From: JAJDUF01 sp965214295
GTDB lineage: Bacteria; Chloroflexota; UBA11872; UBA12225; JAJDUF01
Length of the DNA: 64,000 nt
Direction of reading: 5' to 3'
NCBI GenBank assembly: GCA_965214295.1
Contig: OZ243944.1
Span: forward strand, 1,364,001-1,428,000
The notes below the pieces were generated by a model. The model saw nothing but the letters and a program-made list of their open reading frames with translations. It was not told where the DNA came from and searched no databases. The first letter of the stretch is position 1. Every line of letters begins with the position of its first letter. Made by a program: the position numbers and the translations under genes. This document shows, in pieces, positions 25,132 to 34,233 of the stretch.

Positions 25132-25422
25132 ATGATCGTCGTCATCAACCGACTGCACGTACCGCCCGACTACGCGAGCCATCTTGAGCGCGCCTTTGGC
25201 AATACGCACCGCATGGATGAGGTGCCCGGCTGCCTCGGCTTTGAGCTGCTACGCAACGAGGCCGGTGGTGAATACCTGGTTGTGACCAGGTGGAATACCC
25301 GCGAGGCCTATGACACCTGGCGAGTCAGCGAGGCTTTCCAACAAGCCCACGCTCGCACCAACCCCGACAGCCCGGTCAAGGCCGAGCTGGGCGTGTACGA
25401 CGTGCTGACGCACACGCCATAG
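25132..25422 (+). CDS. Antibiotic-biosynthesis-monooxygenase fold protein, HmoA/IsdG-like
   Basis: The 96-aa protein has the ABM ferredoxin-like fold pattern: IVVINRLHVPPDYASHLERAF, VPGCLGFELLRNEAGGEYLVVTRWNTREAYDTW, then FQQAHA. The W near residue 64 and the His in the QQAHA segment match the heme-degrading HmoA/IsdG group, which opens heme to free iron. The start is an ATG with GGGAGCGAGGG directly upstream; earlier in-frame starts were rejected. Heme activity is inferred from family resemblance. Confidence 0.8.
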   Translation: MIVVINRLHVPPDYASHLERAFGNTHRMDEVPGCLGFELLRNEAGGEYLVVTRWNTREAYDTWRVSEAFQQAHARTNPDSPVKAELGVYDVLTHTP

Positions 25423-25472
25423 AGCCACGTGACAGCGAAACCGTATCGAATACGATATGGTATTACGAAGAA

Positions 25473-25832
25473 GTGGATCGGAACCAGCTACGACAGCGGA
25501 TTGCTCGGCGACCGCACGCAGTCCGCTTCCGCGAGCATCAGCGCTTATTGGAGGCCTATGGCTGGGAGCTAGACCGAGTCCGCGGCAGCCATCATATGTT
25601 CCGACGGGGTGCCCAGCGGTTCCCTGTGCCGTTCCGTCGTGGGTATGTGCTGGCGGTATATGTCCACGATGCACTCATGCTCTGTCGGGAGTGGGAACAG
25701 ACGCGTGTCACTGGCAGCCACTACATCTTCCAGCGCAGTGGACAGCACATCTCTGTCCCATTCCACCGCCCACACGTACTCGCCGCCTACGTGCGACTCA
25801 CATTGAAGCATTGTCGTGAGGAGGAACCATGA
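25473..25832 (+). CDS. HicA-like toxin with a duplicated second half
   Basis: HicA toxins are small mRNA interferases with a dsRNA-binding fold and an active His in a GSHH motif. This 119-aa protein has LEAYGWELDRVRGSHHMFRRG, then PVPFRRGYVLAVYVHDAL, a complete HicA-like unit. It then repeats the latter part: TRVTGSHYIFQRSGQHISVPFHRPHVLAAYVRLTL. The second unit keeps a His (GSHY) but lacks the first helix. The start is GTG. It overlaps the hicB-like gene by 4 bp (ATGA), a typical toxin-antitoxin layout. Internal duplication of HicA is unusual. Confidence 0.75.
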   Translation: MDRNQLRQRIARRPHAVRFREHQRLLEAYGWELDRVRGSHHMFRRGAQRFPVPFRRGYVLAVYVHDALMLCREWEQTRVTGSHYIFQRSGQHISVPFHRPHVLAAYVRLTLKHCREEEP

Positions 25833-26227
25833 CGAAACTTGATCCTCGCGTCCCAGTGCCCCCGGAGATCGCCGCTAAGGTGCAAGAGTACCTACGCCGT
25901 CCCTATCATACACAGCTCTATGGCGATGCGAAGGAGGGGTACATTGCCGAAGTAGTGGAGCTCCCCGGCTGTGCAACAGCCGGAGAAACGCCTGCCGAGA
26001 CTCTCGAACTCTTACCCGATGCGATGACTGGTTGGCTTGAGTCGGTGCTGCTTGCCGGCCAGCCGGTCCCCGAACCGCTCCACGAAACGACGTATAGCGG
26101 CAAATACGCACTGCGAATGCCGAAAAGCCTCCACGAGCGGCTGGCCAAACAGGCTGAACGTGAGGGGATCAGTCTCAACCAGTGGCTCGTAACGCTGCTG
26201 GCCCAAGGGTCGGGAGCGGCAGGATGA
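25829..26227 (+). CDS. hicB: HicB-like antitoxin
   Basis: The 132-aa protein has the HicB RNase-H-like domain: YGDAKEGYIAEVVELPGCATAGETPAETLELLPDAM. It also has a C-terminal ribbon-helix-helix segment, KYALRMPKSLHERLAKQAEREGISLNQWLVTLL, that would bind its own promoter. It is coupled to the HicA-like gene by a 4-bp overlap. The gene order toxin then antitoxin is normal for hicAB. Confidence 0.85.
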   Translation: MTKLDPRVPVPPEIAAKVQEYLRRPYHTQLYGDAKEGYIAEVVELPGCATAGETPAETLELLPDAMTGWLESVLLAGQPVPEPLHETTYSGKYALRMPKSLHERLAKQAEREGISLNQWLVTLLAQGSGAAG

Positions 26228-26257
26228 GTGGGTGGCGGGGAAGATGTTTTCTGCCGC

Positions 26258-27400
26258 TCAGGCGGTGATCTCGACGAGCCGGCCGGTTTCGGCCGACTGG
26301 TAGAGCGCATCCATCACCCGCTGTACGTTCAGCGTCTCCTCCGGTTTCACCAGCGGCTCGGCCCGGCCCAACGCCGCCTGCACAAAGCGCTCAACGGCCG
26401 GCTGCCGGCGCCACGTAACCGCTGCCTCGGCGGGAGCGACCTCCGCACCGGCAGCGGCAGCTGTGGGTGCCGACGGATCGGGCTTCTGCGGTGGTGGTTC
26501 CGGTGCTGGCGGGGGTAACTCCGGGGTGACATCCTTAGGCGCCCCGTCCACGTCGCGCACGATCTGGAACGGGTTAAGGCGGGCGCTCCCCTCGGTACCA
26601 AAGAGCTGGGTGTGCATGTTGCCGCGCTCGGTCATTTGCAGCAGCCAGCTCGTCTCCAGTATGAGCGTGGCGCCGTTGTCGAAGCGGACGAGGGCGGCCG
26701 CGAGGTCTTCCACGTCGTACTCTTCGACATTGATCGTGCCCATCCGGTTCTGCAAGCCCGGCCGATGCGCCAACGCCATGTAGGTCGCGCCGAAGACGGC
26801 GACCGGGCGGGGGCTGCCCATCAACCACATCGTCACGTCGAGGGCGTGGACGCCAATGTCAATCAGCGGGCCACCGCCGTTGAGCTTCTTGATATGGAAC
26901 ACGCCCCATGTGGGCGCGCCACGATTGCGTAGCGCGGCGGTCTTGGCGTAGTAGATGTCCCCTAGCTCACCAGCGTCCACGGCCCGCTTGACCGCCTGCG
27001 CTGCCGGCGCAAAGCGCTGCTGATGACCGATGGTGAGGACCTTGCCGGCGCGTTCGGCAGCCGCCACCATGTCCTGCGCTTCTGCGACGTTCATGGCCAT
27101 CGGCTTCTCGCATAGCACGTGCAGGCCGGCGTCGAGCGCCGCCACCGTTGCATCGCGGTGCATGAACGGGGGCGTGCATACCGAGACCGCGTCAAGCTCG
27201 GGGAGGGCCAGCAGTTCACGGTAGTCTGTGTACCAATGTGCCAAGTCAAAGCGCTCGGCAAAGGCTTTGGCCCGTTCGGGGCGCACGTCGCAGCAGGCCA
27301 CCAGCTCGCAGTCGTCGGAGAGCGCCTTGTATCCCGGCGCGTGTACCCCGTCGGCGATACCGCCGCTGCCGATGATGCCAACCCGCAGCTTGTCCGTCAT
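26258..27400 (-). CDS. Gfo/Idh/MocA family NAD(P)-dependent dehydrogenase
   Basis: The 380-aa protein has an N-terminal Rossmann domain (LRVGIIGSGGIADGVHAPGYKAL) and LDAVSVCTPPFMHRD. The catalytic-lysine motif is VLCEKPMAMN, and LTIGHQQRFAPA follows. The C-terminal domain has GGGPLIDIGVHALDVTMWLMG. It oxidises or reduces sugars or cyclitols. An ATG at 27400 with AAGGAG is used; the track extends 210 bp upstream without support. A proline/alanine-rich segment before the end (PPPAPEPPPQKPDPSAPTAAA) is unusual and may be a linker. The substrate is unknown. Confidence 0.9.
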   Translation of the reverse strand: MTDKLRVGIIGSGGIADGVHAPGYKALSDDCELVACCDVRPERAKAFAERFDLAHWYTDYRELLALPELDAVSVCTPPFMHRDATVAALDAGLHVLCEKPMAMNVAEAQDMVAAAERAGKVLTIGHQQRFAPAAQAVKRAVDAGELGDIYYAKTAALRNRGAPTWGVFHIKKLNGGGPLIDIGVHALDVTMWLMGSPRPVAVFGATYMALAHRPGLQNRMGTINVEEYDVEDLAAALVRFDNGATLILETSWLLQMTERGNMHTQLFGTEGSARLNPFQIVRDVDGAPKDVTPELPPPAPEPPPQKPDPSAPTAAAAGAEVAPAEAAVTWRRQPAVERFVQAALGRAEPLVKPEETLNVQRVMDALYQSAETGRLVEITA

Positions 27401-27839
27401 CGTGGTTACTCCTTCAGTCCCGGTATAGCGCAGCGCCGCTGTGAGCCTACCTGTCGCCGCCACCACGGGCAACCGCAGCGGCGCCGTCGATGCTCTCCGG
27501 TGGAATGATCCGCGAGCAGACCGGGAAGCAACCGTGGTAATCACGACAAGAGGGATGACCGTTGCCGAGTGCGATCGGTAGCCACCCAGCATTTCTCCGA
27601 CGGATATCACCGGTCTTGAGGGCGATGGTCGCTATCAGTCACCTGGTTCGTGCAAGGCCTAGTCCCCCTAAAGCTCGGTTATGCCGCGCAAGCCGCGTAG
27701 ACAAGCATTCCGCTTCCCTCGGGGGGCTGGACTGGCCTCTTCAGCGGATTGCAAGCGGCCAACAGGCGAGATAGAGTTAAACCATAGAAGACTGGATGAT
27801 AGAGAACGCGATACCAATTGGCGTCGACCGGGGGGAATC
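27401..27839. other. Intergenic region between divergent dehydrogenase and ABC exporter
   Basis: These 439 bp contain the promoter regions of both flanking genes and a short Uma2 relic (27534-27581). No other gene or structure was recognised. Confidence 0.5.
27534..27581 (+). pseudogene. N-terminal relic of a Uma2 gene
   Basis: GTGGTAATCACGACAAGAGG and the bases after it encode VVITTRGMTVAECDR and then a stop. This matches the first residues of the Uma2 genes at 29668 and 30249 (MVVATRRMTVAEFEQ), including at the DNA level (GGATGACCGTYGCCGAG). It is a truncated duplicate of a 5' end, about 2.1 kb upstream of the intact copies. Confidence 0.65.
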
Positions 27840-29636
27840 ATGCGGGAGGTCATTGGTCGAGTGCTGCCGGTGCTTGCGGTGTATCGCGGCGTACCACGCA
27901 GCGTCTGGCTCATCGCCGAAGCTGCACCGTGGCGGGTGCTGGTGCTGGTGCTCATCTACGTCGTCTTCAGCGCCGTGGGGCCAGCCGGGGTCTGGTTTTC
28001 CAAGCTACTGGTCGACGCGCTGGTCGCCCAGCAGGCCGCTCTCGCCCTCACGCTCGCGGGCCTGTACACCGGCTTGCGAATCATCGGCACGGCGGCCGGC
28101 TGGCTCTATGAGCCGGTCTACGCCGGCTTTCGGGATCGCTTCGTCTTCCACCTCCAGAGTCGGCTCATGCAGAAGGCCGGCTCGATGCCGGACCTGAGCC
28201 TCTTCGAGACGCCGGTTTTTTATGACAAGCTCCAGAACGCCCGCCGGTCAATGGACGCGGCCCAGCGCCTCATCGCCACCGTCATTACCGGGTTTTCCAT
28301 CATCCTGGTCTTTCTGACGCTGGTTGGCATGCTGGCGTCGCTCCACCCACTGGCCGCAGCCATCGTCGTGGTTTCGACGCTCCCTAGCTATCTGGCGCGG
28401 TTGCGTTTCGGTCATGGGTACTGGCAGGTCTATCGTGGACAAGCACCATACGTGCGGCGACTGGACTACTTTTTTCAGCTTCTGACGACGGAAGCTGCGG
28501 CAAAGGAGATCAGGCTCTTTGGCCTGAGCGACTGGTTCCTGGGGCTGTATCGCCGGACGTACCGGCAGGTGTTGGGGCGCTCAGAGGCGTTTCGCCGCCG
28601 GCAGGCGCTTCCCATGATCGGCTTCCCATCGATTGGCTCCGTCGGCGCCGGCGGAGTGCTCGTCTACCTTGTCTGGCAGGTCAGCCTCGGCCACGTGAGT
28701 GTCGGCGATCTCGTGCTCTATTTGGGCGCAATCTTCCTCATTCAGGACACGGTCCGGAGCGTCTTGGACAACTTCAGCGCGCTCTACGAGTCCCAGCTAC
28801 ACACGTCGCATATCGTGGAGTTTCTGGAGCTTGAAACGCCAATGCAACCGCCGGTCAACGGGCGGGTGGTACCGCTGGTCTGGCGCGAGGGATTGGAGGT
28901 ACGCGCAGTGAGCTTCCGGTATCCTGACACGGATCGGCCGGTACTGACCCAGGTCAGCTTTACGATCCGCCCCGGAGAAAGCCTGGCGCTGGTGGGTCCC
29001 AATGGTTCCGGGAAGACAACGCTCGTCAAGCTGCTCTGCCGCCTGTACGATCCTACGGCCGGGCAAATCCTACTCGACGGGCAGGGCCTACGGGAGTACG
29101 ACCTGGCCGACTGGCGGCGCCATATCGCAGTCGTCTTCCAGGACTACGCCAAGTATCACCTCACGGCCGGCCAGAACATCGGTCTCGCCGACCTCGCTCG
29201 CCTCGATGACAGCGCAGCGATTACTGCCGCGGCCAAAGCAGCCGAGGCCGACGATGTGATCGCCGCGCTCCCGCAGGGACCTGATACCCTGTTGGGGCGA
29301 CAGTTTGAGCAGGGCGTCGAGCTGTCCATCGGCCAGTGGCAGAAGATCGCACTCGCCCGAGCGTTCTTCCGGGAGGCGCCCCTGCTGATCCTCGATGAGC
29401 CAACTGCCGCGCTCGACGCGGAGGCAGAATACGCAGTGTATCAGCGTTTCCGTGACCTGACCCACGGTCGCACGACCCTCATCATCAGCCACCGCTTCTC
29501 GACAGTACGCATGGCGGACCGAATCCTGGTGTTGCAAGACGGCCGGATCGTGGAGCATGGTTCGCACGAGGACCTCATGGCGGCCCAGGGCAGCTACGCA
29601 GCAATGTATGAAAAGCAAGCTTCCCGGTACCGTTGA
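27840..29636 (+). CDS. ABC transporter, fused permease and ATPase (exporter half-unit)
   Basis: The 598-aa protein has an N-terminal membrane domain of about six helices (VLVLVLIYVVFSAVGPAGVW and others). The coupling-helix region is typical of the MsbA/McjD group. The ATPase domain has Walker A (GPNGSGKTTLVK), Q-loop (VVFQDYAKY), signature ELSIGQWQKIALARAF, Walker B (LLILDEPTAALD) and the H-loop ISHRFSTV. It works as a homodimer or with a partner. The ATG at 27840 has GGGGGGAA upstream. The signature S-I-G-Q replaces the usual S-G-G-Q, a known variant in peptide/antibiotic exporters. No peptide gene is adjacent. Confidence 0.9.
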   Translation: MREVIGRVLPVLAVYRGVPRSVWLIAEAAPWRVLVLVLIYVVFSAVGPAGVWFSKLLVDALVAQQAALALTLAGLYTGLRIIGTAAGWLYEPVYAGFRDRFVFHLQSRLMQKAGSMPDLSLFETPVFYDKLQNARRSMDAAQRLIATVITGFSIILVFLTLVGMLASLHPLAAAIVVVSTLPSYLARLRFGHGYWQVYRGQAPYVRRLDYFFQLLTTEAAAKEIRLFGLSDWFLGLYRRTYRQVLGRSEAFRRRQALPMIGFPSIGSVGAGGVLVYLVWQVSLGHVSVGDLVLYLGAIFLIQDTVRSVLDNFSALYESQLHTSHIVEFLELETPMQPPVNGRVVPLVWREGLEVRAVSFRYPDTDRPVLTQVSFTIRPGESLALVGPNGSGKTTLVKLLCRLYDPTAGQILLDGQGLREYDLADWRRHIAVVFQDYAKYHLTAGQNIGLADLARLDDSAAITAAAKAAEADDVIAALPQGPDTLLGRQFEQGVELSIGQWQKIALARAFFREAPLLILDEPTAALDAEAEYAVYQRFRDLTHGRTTLIISHRFSTVRMADRILVLQDGRIVEHGSHEDLMAAQGSYAAMYEKQASRYR

Positions 29637-29667
29637 CGAGGGCGTGGACAGACTTGAGGAAGAGATC

Positions 29668-30228
29668 ATGGTAGTCGCAACAAGACGGATGACCGTCGCC
29701 GAGTTCGAGCAGTGGCAGTTGTCCTGGGACGATGCCTGCCGCTACGACCTCTGGGACGGTGAGGTGATCGAGATGGCACCGGCGGGGGAAGCGCACGGAG
29801 CAATTGCGTCTGAGATAGGACGCTTAGTGGCTAACTACAACCGTGAAAATCGACTGGGACGCACCTACGCGGCCGAGACCGGCTTTGTGCTCGATGAGGT
29901 GCGCCAGCGGGTACTGGCGCCCGACGTGGCTTTCGTTACGCGAGATCGCGTGCCATCCGGTTCCCAATGGGGCTTCTTCCGCGGTGCCCCCGACCTGGCC
30001 GTGGAGGTGCGCTCGCCCAGCCAATCGGCGCGGGAGATGGCGGCTAAGGCCGCAGGCTATCTCGCCGCCGGCACGCGGCTTGTCTGGCTCGTTGATCCGG
30101 ACCGCCGAACTGTGACGGTGTATCGCCCAAATCGGTCACCGGAAGAGCTAGGTACTGAGGCTTCCCTGGACGGGTACGACGTGCTGCCGGGGTTCCGAGT
30201 GGCCGTGGCCGCAATCTTCGACGTGTAG
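29668..30228 (+). CDS. Uma2 family (DUF820) protein, tandem copy 1
   Basis: The 186-aa protein has MTVAEFEQWQLSWDD, YDLWDGEVIEMAPAGEAHG and LAPDVAFVTRDRVP. DLAVEVRSPSQSAREMAAKAAGYLAAGTRLVWLVDP holds the D, E and K residues expected of the PD-(D/E)XK fold. It starts at ATG with GAGGAAGAG upstream. It is the head-to-tail neighbour of a close paralogue that starts 20 bp after its stop. Confidence 0.9.
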   Translation: MVVATRRMTVAEFEQWQLSWDDACRYDLWDGEVIEMAPAGEAHGAIASEIGRLVANYNRENRLGRTYAAETGFVLDEVRQRVLAPDVAFVTRDRVPSGSQWGFFRGAPDLAVEVRSPSQSAREMAAKAAGYLAAGTRLVWLVDPDRRTVTVYRPNRSPEELGTEASLDGYDVLPGFRVAVAAIFDV

Positions 30229-30248
30229 GGCCGGGGCAGGAGTAGACC

Positions 30249-30821
30249 ATGGTAGTCACGCCGGCAGTTACGACCAAGCGGATGACCGTCGCCGAGTTCG
30301 AGCAGTGGCAGCTGCCCCTGGACGATGCCTACCGCTACGACCTCTGGGACGGCGAGGTGATCCAAATGGCGCCAGCGGGATACGCGCACGGAGCACTTGC
30401 GGCCGAGATAGGCCGCCTAGTAGCCAACTACAGCCGTGAACGCCGACTAGGAGACACCTACGCGGCCGAGACCGGGTTTGTGCTCGATGAGGTGCGCCAG
30501 CGGGTGTTGGCACCCGATATGGCCTTCGTCGCGCGGTATCGCCTCCCGGTGAGGCAAAGCACCGGCTTCTTTCCCGGCGCTCCCGACCTGGCTGTGGAGG
30601 TGCGCTCGCCCAGCCAGTCGGCGCGGGAGTTGGCGGCTAAGGCTGAAGGCTACCTCGCCGCCGGCACGCGACTCGTCTGGCTTGTTGATCCGGACCGCCG
30701 AACTGTGACGGTGTATCGCCCAAATCGGTCACCGGAAAAGTTGGCGCTTGATGGATACCTGGACGGGTACGACGTGCTGCCGGGGTTCCGGGTGGTCGTG
30801 GCTGCAATCTTCGACGTGTAG
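30249..30821 (+). CDS. Uma2 family (DUF820) protein, tandem copy 2
   Basis: The 190-aa protein is very like the previous gene: KRMTVAEFEQWQLPLDDAYRYDL, DLAVEVRSPSQSARELAAKAEGYLAAGTRLVWLVDP, and the C-terminus GYDVLPGFRVVVAAIFDV. The differences cluster in the middle (ARYRLPVRQSTGFF) and in the linker before the end. It arose by tandem duplication. Uma2 function is not established; multiple divergent copies per genome are typical. Confidence 0.9.
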   Translation: MVVTPAVTTKRMTVAEFEQWQLPLDDAYRYDLWDGEVIQMAPAGYAHGALAAEIGRLVANYSRERRLGDTYAAETGFVLDEVRQRVLAPDMAFVARYRLPVRQSTGFFPGAPDLAVEVRSPSQSARELAAKAEGYLAAGTRLVWLVDPDRRTVTVYRPNRSPEKLALDGYLDGYDVLPGFRVVVAAIFDV

Positions 30822-30937
30822 GGCACGCTAGGATGTACACTGTGACGCCAGCGACAGGCTTTTCAGCGAGCCGCACTACAGCGGGGTGGCCGCTTTCGTT
30901 GGTTGCCGTCGCCAGCCAGCAGAGAGAGGCAGTATAG

Positions 30938-32119
30938 ATGGCGACAGAGGCCAAGCACGACGAACCGAGATTCAACTTCGGCGCTGGCATGCCCGACCCC
31001 AAGATGTTTCCATCGCGGGACTTAGCCGTCGCAGCCGCGCGCGTGATCGAGCGCGAGGGCAGCTCCCTGGTCCGCTACCCCGGCAACTGGGGCTACCCCG
31101 GTCTGCGGGAGGTGGCGCGCGAGCGCTTTCATCGGAACCACGGCGTTGAGGTCGGCATTGACGACATCGTGCTGGGCAATGGTTCGATGCAGCCCATCAA
31201 TCTTGTCGCCGCGGCCTGGGCCCAGGCCGGCGCCCCGGTCGTCGTGGAGGAATTCACCTACTCCGGTACCCTAGGCGTCTTTCGACATCATCAGGTGGAC
31301 CTGGTCTCGATACCGTTGGATGAGCAGGGGATGCGGACCGACATGCTCGACGCGGCGCTCCACCGCCTACGTCAAGCCGGTACACCTGCACAGTTCATCT
31401 ACACTATCGCCAGTCACCAGAATCCGAGCGGCACGACGCTGCCGGTCGAGCGCCGGCGGGAGCTACTGGAGGTGGCCACAAAACACGAGGTCGTGATTGT
31501 CGAGGATGACTGCTACGCCGACCTGCGCTATCGCGGCGCAGAGGTGCCCTCGCTCTATGCGCTGGCCGAACCGGGCCAAGTCCTGTACATCGGGTCGTTC
31601 TCGAAGATTCTCGGTCCCGGCGCCCGGCTCGGGTACTTCATTGGCCCGCCGATCTTACGCGATCAGCTCCTGGCCCACCGGAGCGATGGTGGCACGTCCT
31701 CGCTGGCAGCGATGATCGTGGCCGAATACTTGCGAGGGCACATGTGGAGCCACATCGTCGAGGTGAAGGCCCTAATGGCGGCCAAGCTGGCGACCCTCCA
31801 CGGTGCCCTCGACGAGTGCTTGGGCGACATCTGCTCCTGGACCCAGCCCACGGGCGGCCTCTTCCAATGGCTCAAGCTGCCGGACGATGTGGACACCGCG
31901 CAGCTGCAAACCCGCGTCGCCCGGCAGGGCATCGCCTGCGGATCGGGCCGCTCCTTCGACGCGCAGGATCGCGACATCGCCTACCTGCGGTTGGCATTCG
32001 GATACATTGACGAAGCCGACATCATGGAAGGTGTCGCCAGGCTCGCCGACAGCATTCGGAAGTCCCAGACGGGGACCGCCGGCAACGGTGCCGAGCCGGG
32101 GGATACGGCATGCTGCTGA
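30938..32119 (+). CDS. PLP-dependent aminotransferase, class I/II (MocR/LysN-like)
   Basis: The 393-aa protein has FNFGAGMPDPKMFPS at the N-terminus. RYPGNWGYPGLREVARERF, NPSGTTLPVERR and VVIVEDDCYADLRY follow. The PLP-lysine motif is YIGSFSKILGPGARLGYF. Late residues YLRLAFGY complete the fold. It resembles 2-aminoadipate/multisubstrate aminotransferases without a GntR DNA-binding domain. The amino acid used is unknown. It stands alone. Confidence 0.92.
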   Translation: MATEAKHDEPRFNFGAGMPDPKMFPSRDLAVAAARVIEREGSSLVRYPGNWGYPGLREVARERFHRNHGVEVGIDDIVLGNGSMQPINLVAAAWAQAGAPVVVEEFTYSGTLGVFRHHQVDLVSIPLDEQGMRTDMLDAALHRLRQAGTPAQFIYTIASHQNPSGTTLPVERRRELLEVATKHEVVIVEDDCYADLRYRGAEVPSLYALAEPGQVLYIGSFSKILGPGARLGYFIGPPILRDQLLAHRSDGGTSSLAAMIVAEYLRGHMWSHIVEVKALMAAKLATLHGALDECLGDICSWTQPTGGLFQWLKLPDDVDTAQLQTRVARQGIACGSGRSFDAQDRDIAYLRLAFGYIDEADIMEGVARLADSIRKSQTGTAGNGAEPGDTACC

Positions 32120-32159
32120 CTGTCCCCGGCGCAGTGTCCCACACGGTCGCGGCGGCCGG

Positions 32160-32744
32160 CTATGCCGTTGCCCGGCCGTAGGCGATAAAGCCGTAGCCGG
32201 TGTCCTCGAAGTAGGTCTCGCCGGGGTAGGACAGCACCTCGTAGGCGATGAACATATCATCCACCGCCGCTGCCACGTTGAGGGCCACGGCGGCCAGCAC
32301 GGTGGCTGTGAACGCACTACCCACGGCGATCAGCACGGCGGCGGCCAGCAGGATCAGCGTCAGCAACACCAGCGGCGCCAGGCCTACTGCGAGGTATTCG
32401 TCCCGGCGGAGGTAGCTCCCGGGGGCACTCACGTAGAAGACCGTGCCAATCTTCGCCCGCCGCCTGATTCTGAACTTCGGGCGGACGCCAAACGCGCGAA
32501 AGGCAACGGCGTGGGTAAGCTCATGGATCGCCAATATCAGCACGAGGCCAACGACCATCATAGGGAAGCTCGTGTCGAGCGTTCTCATATCGGTCGTCAT
32601 CACCACGAACGCGATGGCAACGAATAGTGCGGCGAGGAACAGCGCCAGCGTGAGGCCGGCAATCGCTATCGCGGTCCGGACCGGGGTCTGACCGAGCATC
32701 CACCTGGCTATTTCGACATAGTCGCTCGGCAAGCTCTTCCCCAT
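32160..32744 (-). CDS. DUF3267-type membrane metallopeptidase-like protein
   Basis: The 194-aa protein has about five membrane helices. The second carries HELTHA (LILAIHELTHAVAFRAFGVRP), an HExxH zinc motif, followed by KFRIRRRAKIGTVFYVSAPGSYL, as in the DUF3267 family of membrane zinc proteases related to site-2 proteases. The C-terminal ENTGYG-like segment (YFEDTGYGFIAYG) lies at the end. It starts at ATG with AAGGGGG. It is 11 bp after the flavoenzyme gene on the same strand and may be in its operon. The substrate is unknown. Confidence 0.8.
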   Translation of the reverse strand: MGKSLPSDYVEIARWMLGQTPVRTAIAIAGLTLALFLAALFVAIAFVVMTTDMRTLDTSFPMMVVGLVLILAIHELTHAVAFRAFGVRPKFRIRRRAKIGTVFYVSAPGSYLRRDEYLAVGLAPLVLLTLILLAAAVLIAVGSAFTATVLAAVALNVAAAVDDMFIAYEVLSYPGETYFEDTGYGFIAYGRATA

Positions 32745-32754
32745 TTCAGCCCCC

Positions 32755-34224
32755 TTAGCTTGGTGCCGGCATGCGCCGCGCGAGCAGCCGCAGTGCCGCG
32801 TAGAACCAGCGCTGCACCCGTGAGTGGGCCAGTCGGCTGATGATATAGGCATCGTTGGCCTGGTGCAGCGCGTAGCTGTACGTAGGATACGTATGGATCA
32901 TCGTGAGCGCGCTCACCGGCAGCTTGTGGTGCATCAGCAAGGCGAGCTGCTGGATTAGCTCGCCGGCACGCGGGCCGACGATGTGTGCGCCGAGGAGTCG
33001 CTGTCCCAGCAACACGAGCTTGATGAAACCGTCGGTCGCAGCATCGGTCACGGCACGGTCGGTATGGCTGAGAGGGAGGCACTCCACCGTGACCTTGCGC
33101 CCGTGGCGCTCGCGTGCTTCCTGCTCGGTGCAGCCAACCCGCCCAATTTCCGGTTCGGTGAAGGTTGTCCACGGCACGACCGCGTAGTCCATCTTCTGCT
33201 TGAACCAGGGGAACATGATGTTGCGTATGATGAGGCGCGCCTCGGCCTCGGCGACGTGGGTGAAGCGATACCCGCCGCTGGCATCACCACAGGCCCAGAC
33301 GCCTGGCACGGTCGTCCGCAGGTAGGAATCTACGCGCACGCCATTCGCGCCGACTGCGCCGCCAACCGCGGTCAGTCCCAGCCCCTCGACGTTGGGGCAA
33401 CGGCCGATAGCGACGACAATCCGGTCGGCCACGACCGCGCCGTGTGCATCATCCTTACTCCGATAGATCACGCGGTGCGCGCCGTCCGCTGCTGCGGGCA
33501 CCGCCTCCTGAGCAGTCACCCCGGTACGGAGGACGACGCCCTCGCGCTCCAGGAAGGTCTGTAGCGTCTGCGACACTTCCCGCTCCTCACGCGGTAGCAG
33601 GCGTGGGGACCGACAGAGCACCGTGACGCGCGATCCCAGCCGCGCAAACACCTGGGCCAGCTCGACGCCAACCGGCCCACCGCCGATGATCGCCAGTCGG
33701 GCCGGCAGTTCCGAGAGCTGATCGAAGACGGTCTCATTGGTGAAGTAGCCGGCGGCCTTCAGTCCGGGTAGCGACGGGACTGCCGGGCGCGATCCGGTGG
33801 CGATCACGATATGGCGTGACCGGAACTGCCGCTTATCGACCGCAACGACCCCCGGTGCGGCGATGCGGGCAGTGCCTCGGACGACCGTGATGCCCCGCCC
33901 CTCCAAGGCCTCCTGGTTTTCGGACGCCTCAATCGTCGTCCGTGCCGCATGAACGTGTCGGATTACGGCCTGGAAGTCGAGCGGCGGCGCGCTGGCATCG
34001 CTGCCGTTCCAGCGCGCCGCCTCACGTGCCGCTTGGGCCAAGGCTGCCGCGTGTAACAAGGCTTTGCTCGGTACACAACCCGTCCAGAGACACTCACCAC
34101 CGATGCGCCCCCGCTCGACGAGGGCAACCCGCAGGCCGAGCGTGACGCCGGTGATGGCAGCGGCGAACCCGCCGGAGCCGGCGCCAATGACGGTGAGGTC
34201 GAATTGGGGCTGCGTACTGGCCAT
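32755..34224 (-). CDS. FAD-dependent pyridine-nucleotide disulfide oxidoreductase (mercuric-reductase/LPD group)
   Basis: The 489-aa protein has FDLTVIGAGSGGFAAAI at the N-terminus. The redox disulfide motif is GGECLWTGCVPSKALLHAA. IVIATGSRPAVP, IIGGGPVGVELAQVFARLG and VWACGDASG follow. The dimer domain ends with THIHTYPTYS-like residues (TMIHTYPTYSYAL). It is closest to mercuric reductase or dihydrolipoamide dehydrogenase relatives. There is no N-terminal HMA domain and no CC at the C-terminus, so true mercuric reduction is doubtful. A small membrane metalloprotease-like gene follows on the strand. Confidence 0.88.
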   Translation of the reverse strand: MASTQPQFDLTVIGAGSGGFAAAITGVTLGLRVALVERGRIGGECLWTGCVPSKALLHAAALAQAAREAARWNGSDASAPPLDFQAVIRHVHAARTTIEASENQEALEGRGITVVRGTARIAAPGVVAVDKRQFRSRHIVIATGSRPAVPSLPGLKAAGYFTNETVFDQLSELPARLAIIGGGPVGVELAQVFARLGSRVTVLCRSPRLLPREEREVSQTLQTFLEREGVVLRTGVTAQEAVPAAADGAHRVIYRSKDDAHGAVVADRIVVAIGRCPNVEGLGLTAVGGAVGANGVRVDSYLRTTVPGVWACGDASGGYRFTHVAEAEARLIIRNIMFPWFKQKMDYAVVPWTTFTEPEIGRVGCTEQEARERHGRKVTVECLPLSHTDRAVTDAATDGFIKLVLLGQRLLGAHIVGPRAGELIQQLALLMHHKLPVSALTMIHTYPTYSYALHQANDAYIISRLAHSRVQRWFYAALRLLARRMPAPS

Positions 34225-34233
34225 CGGGTGTGC

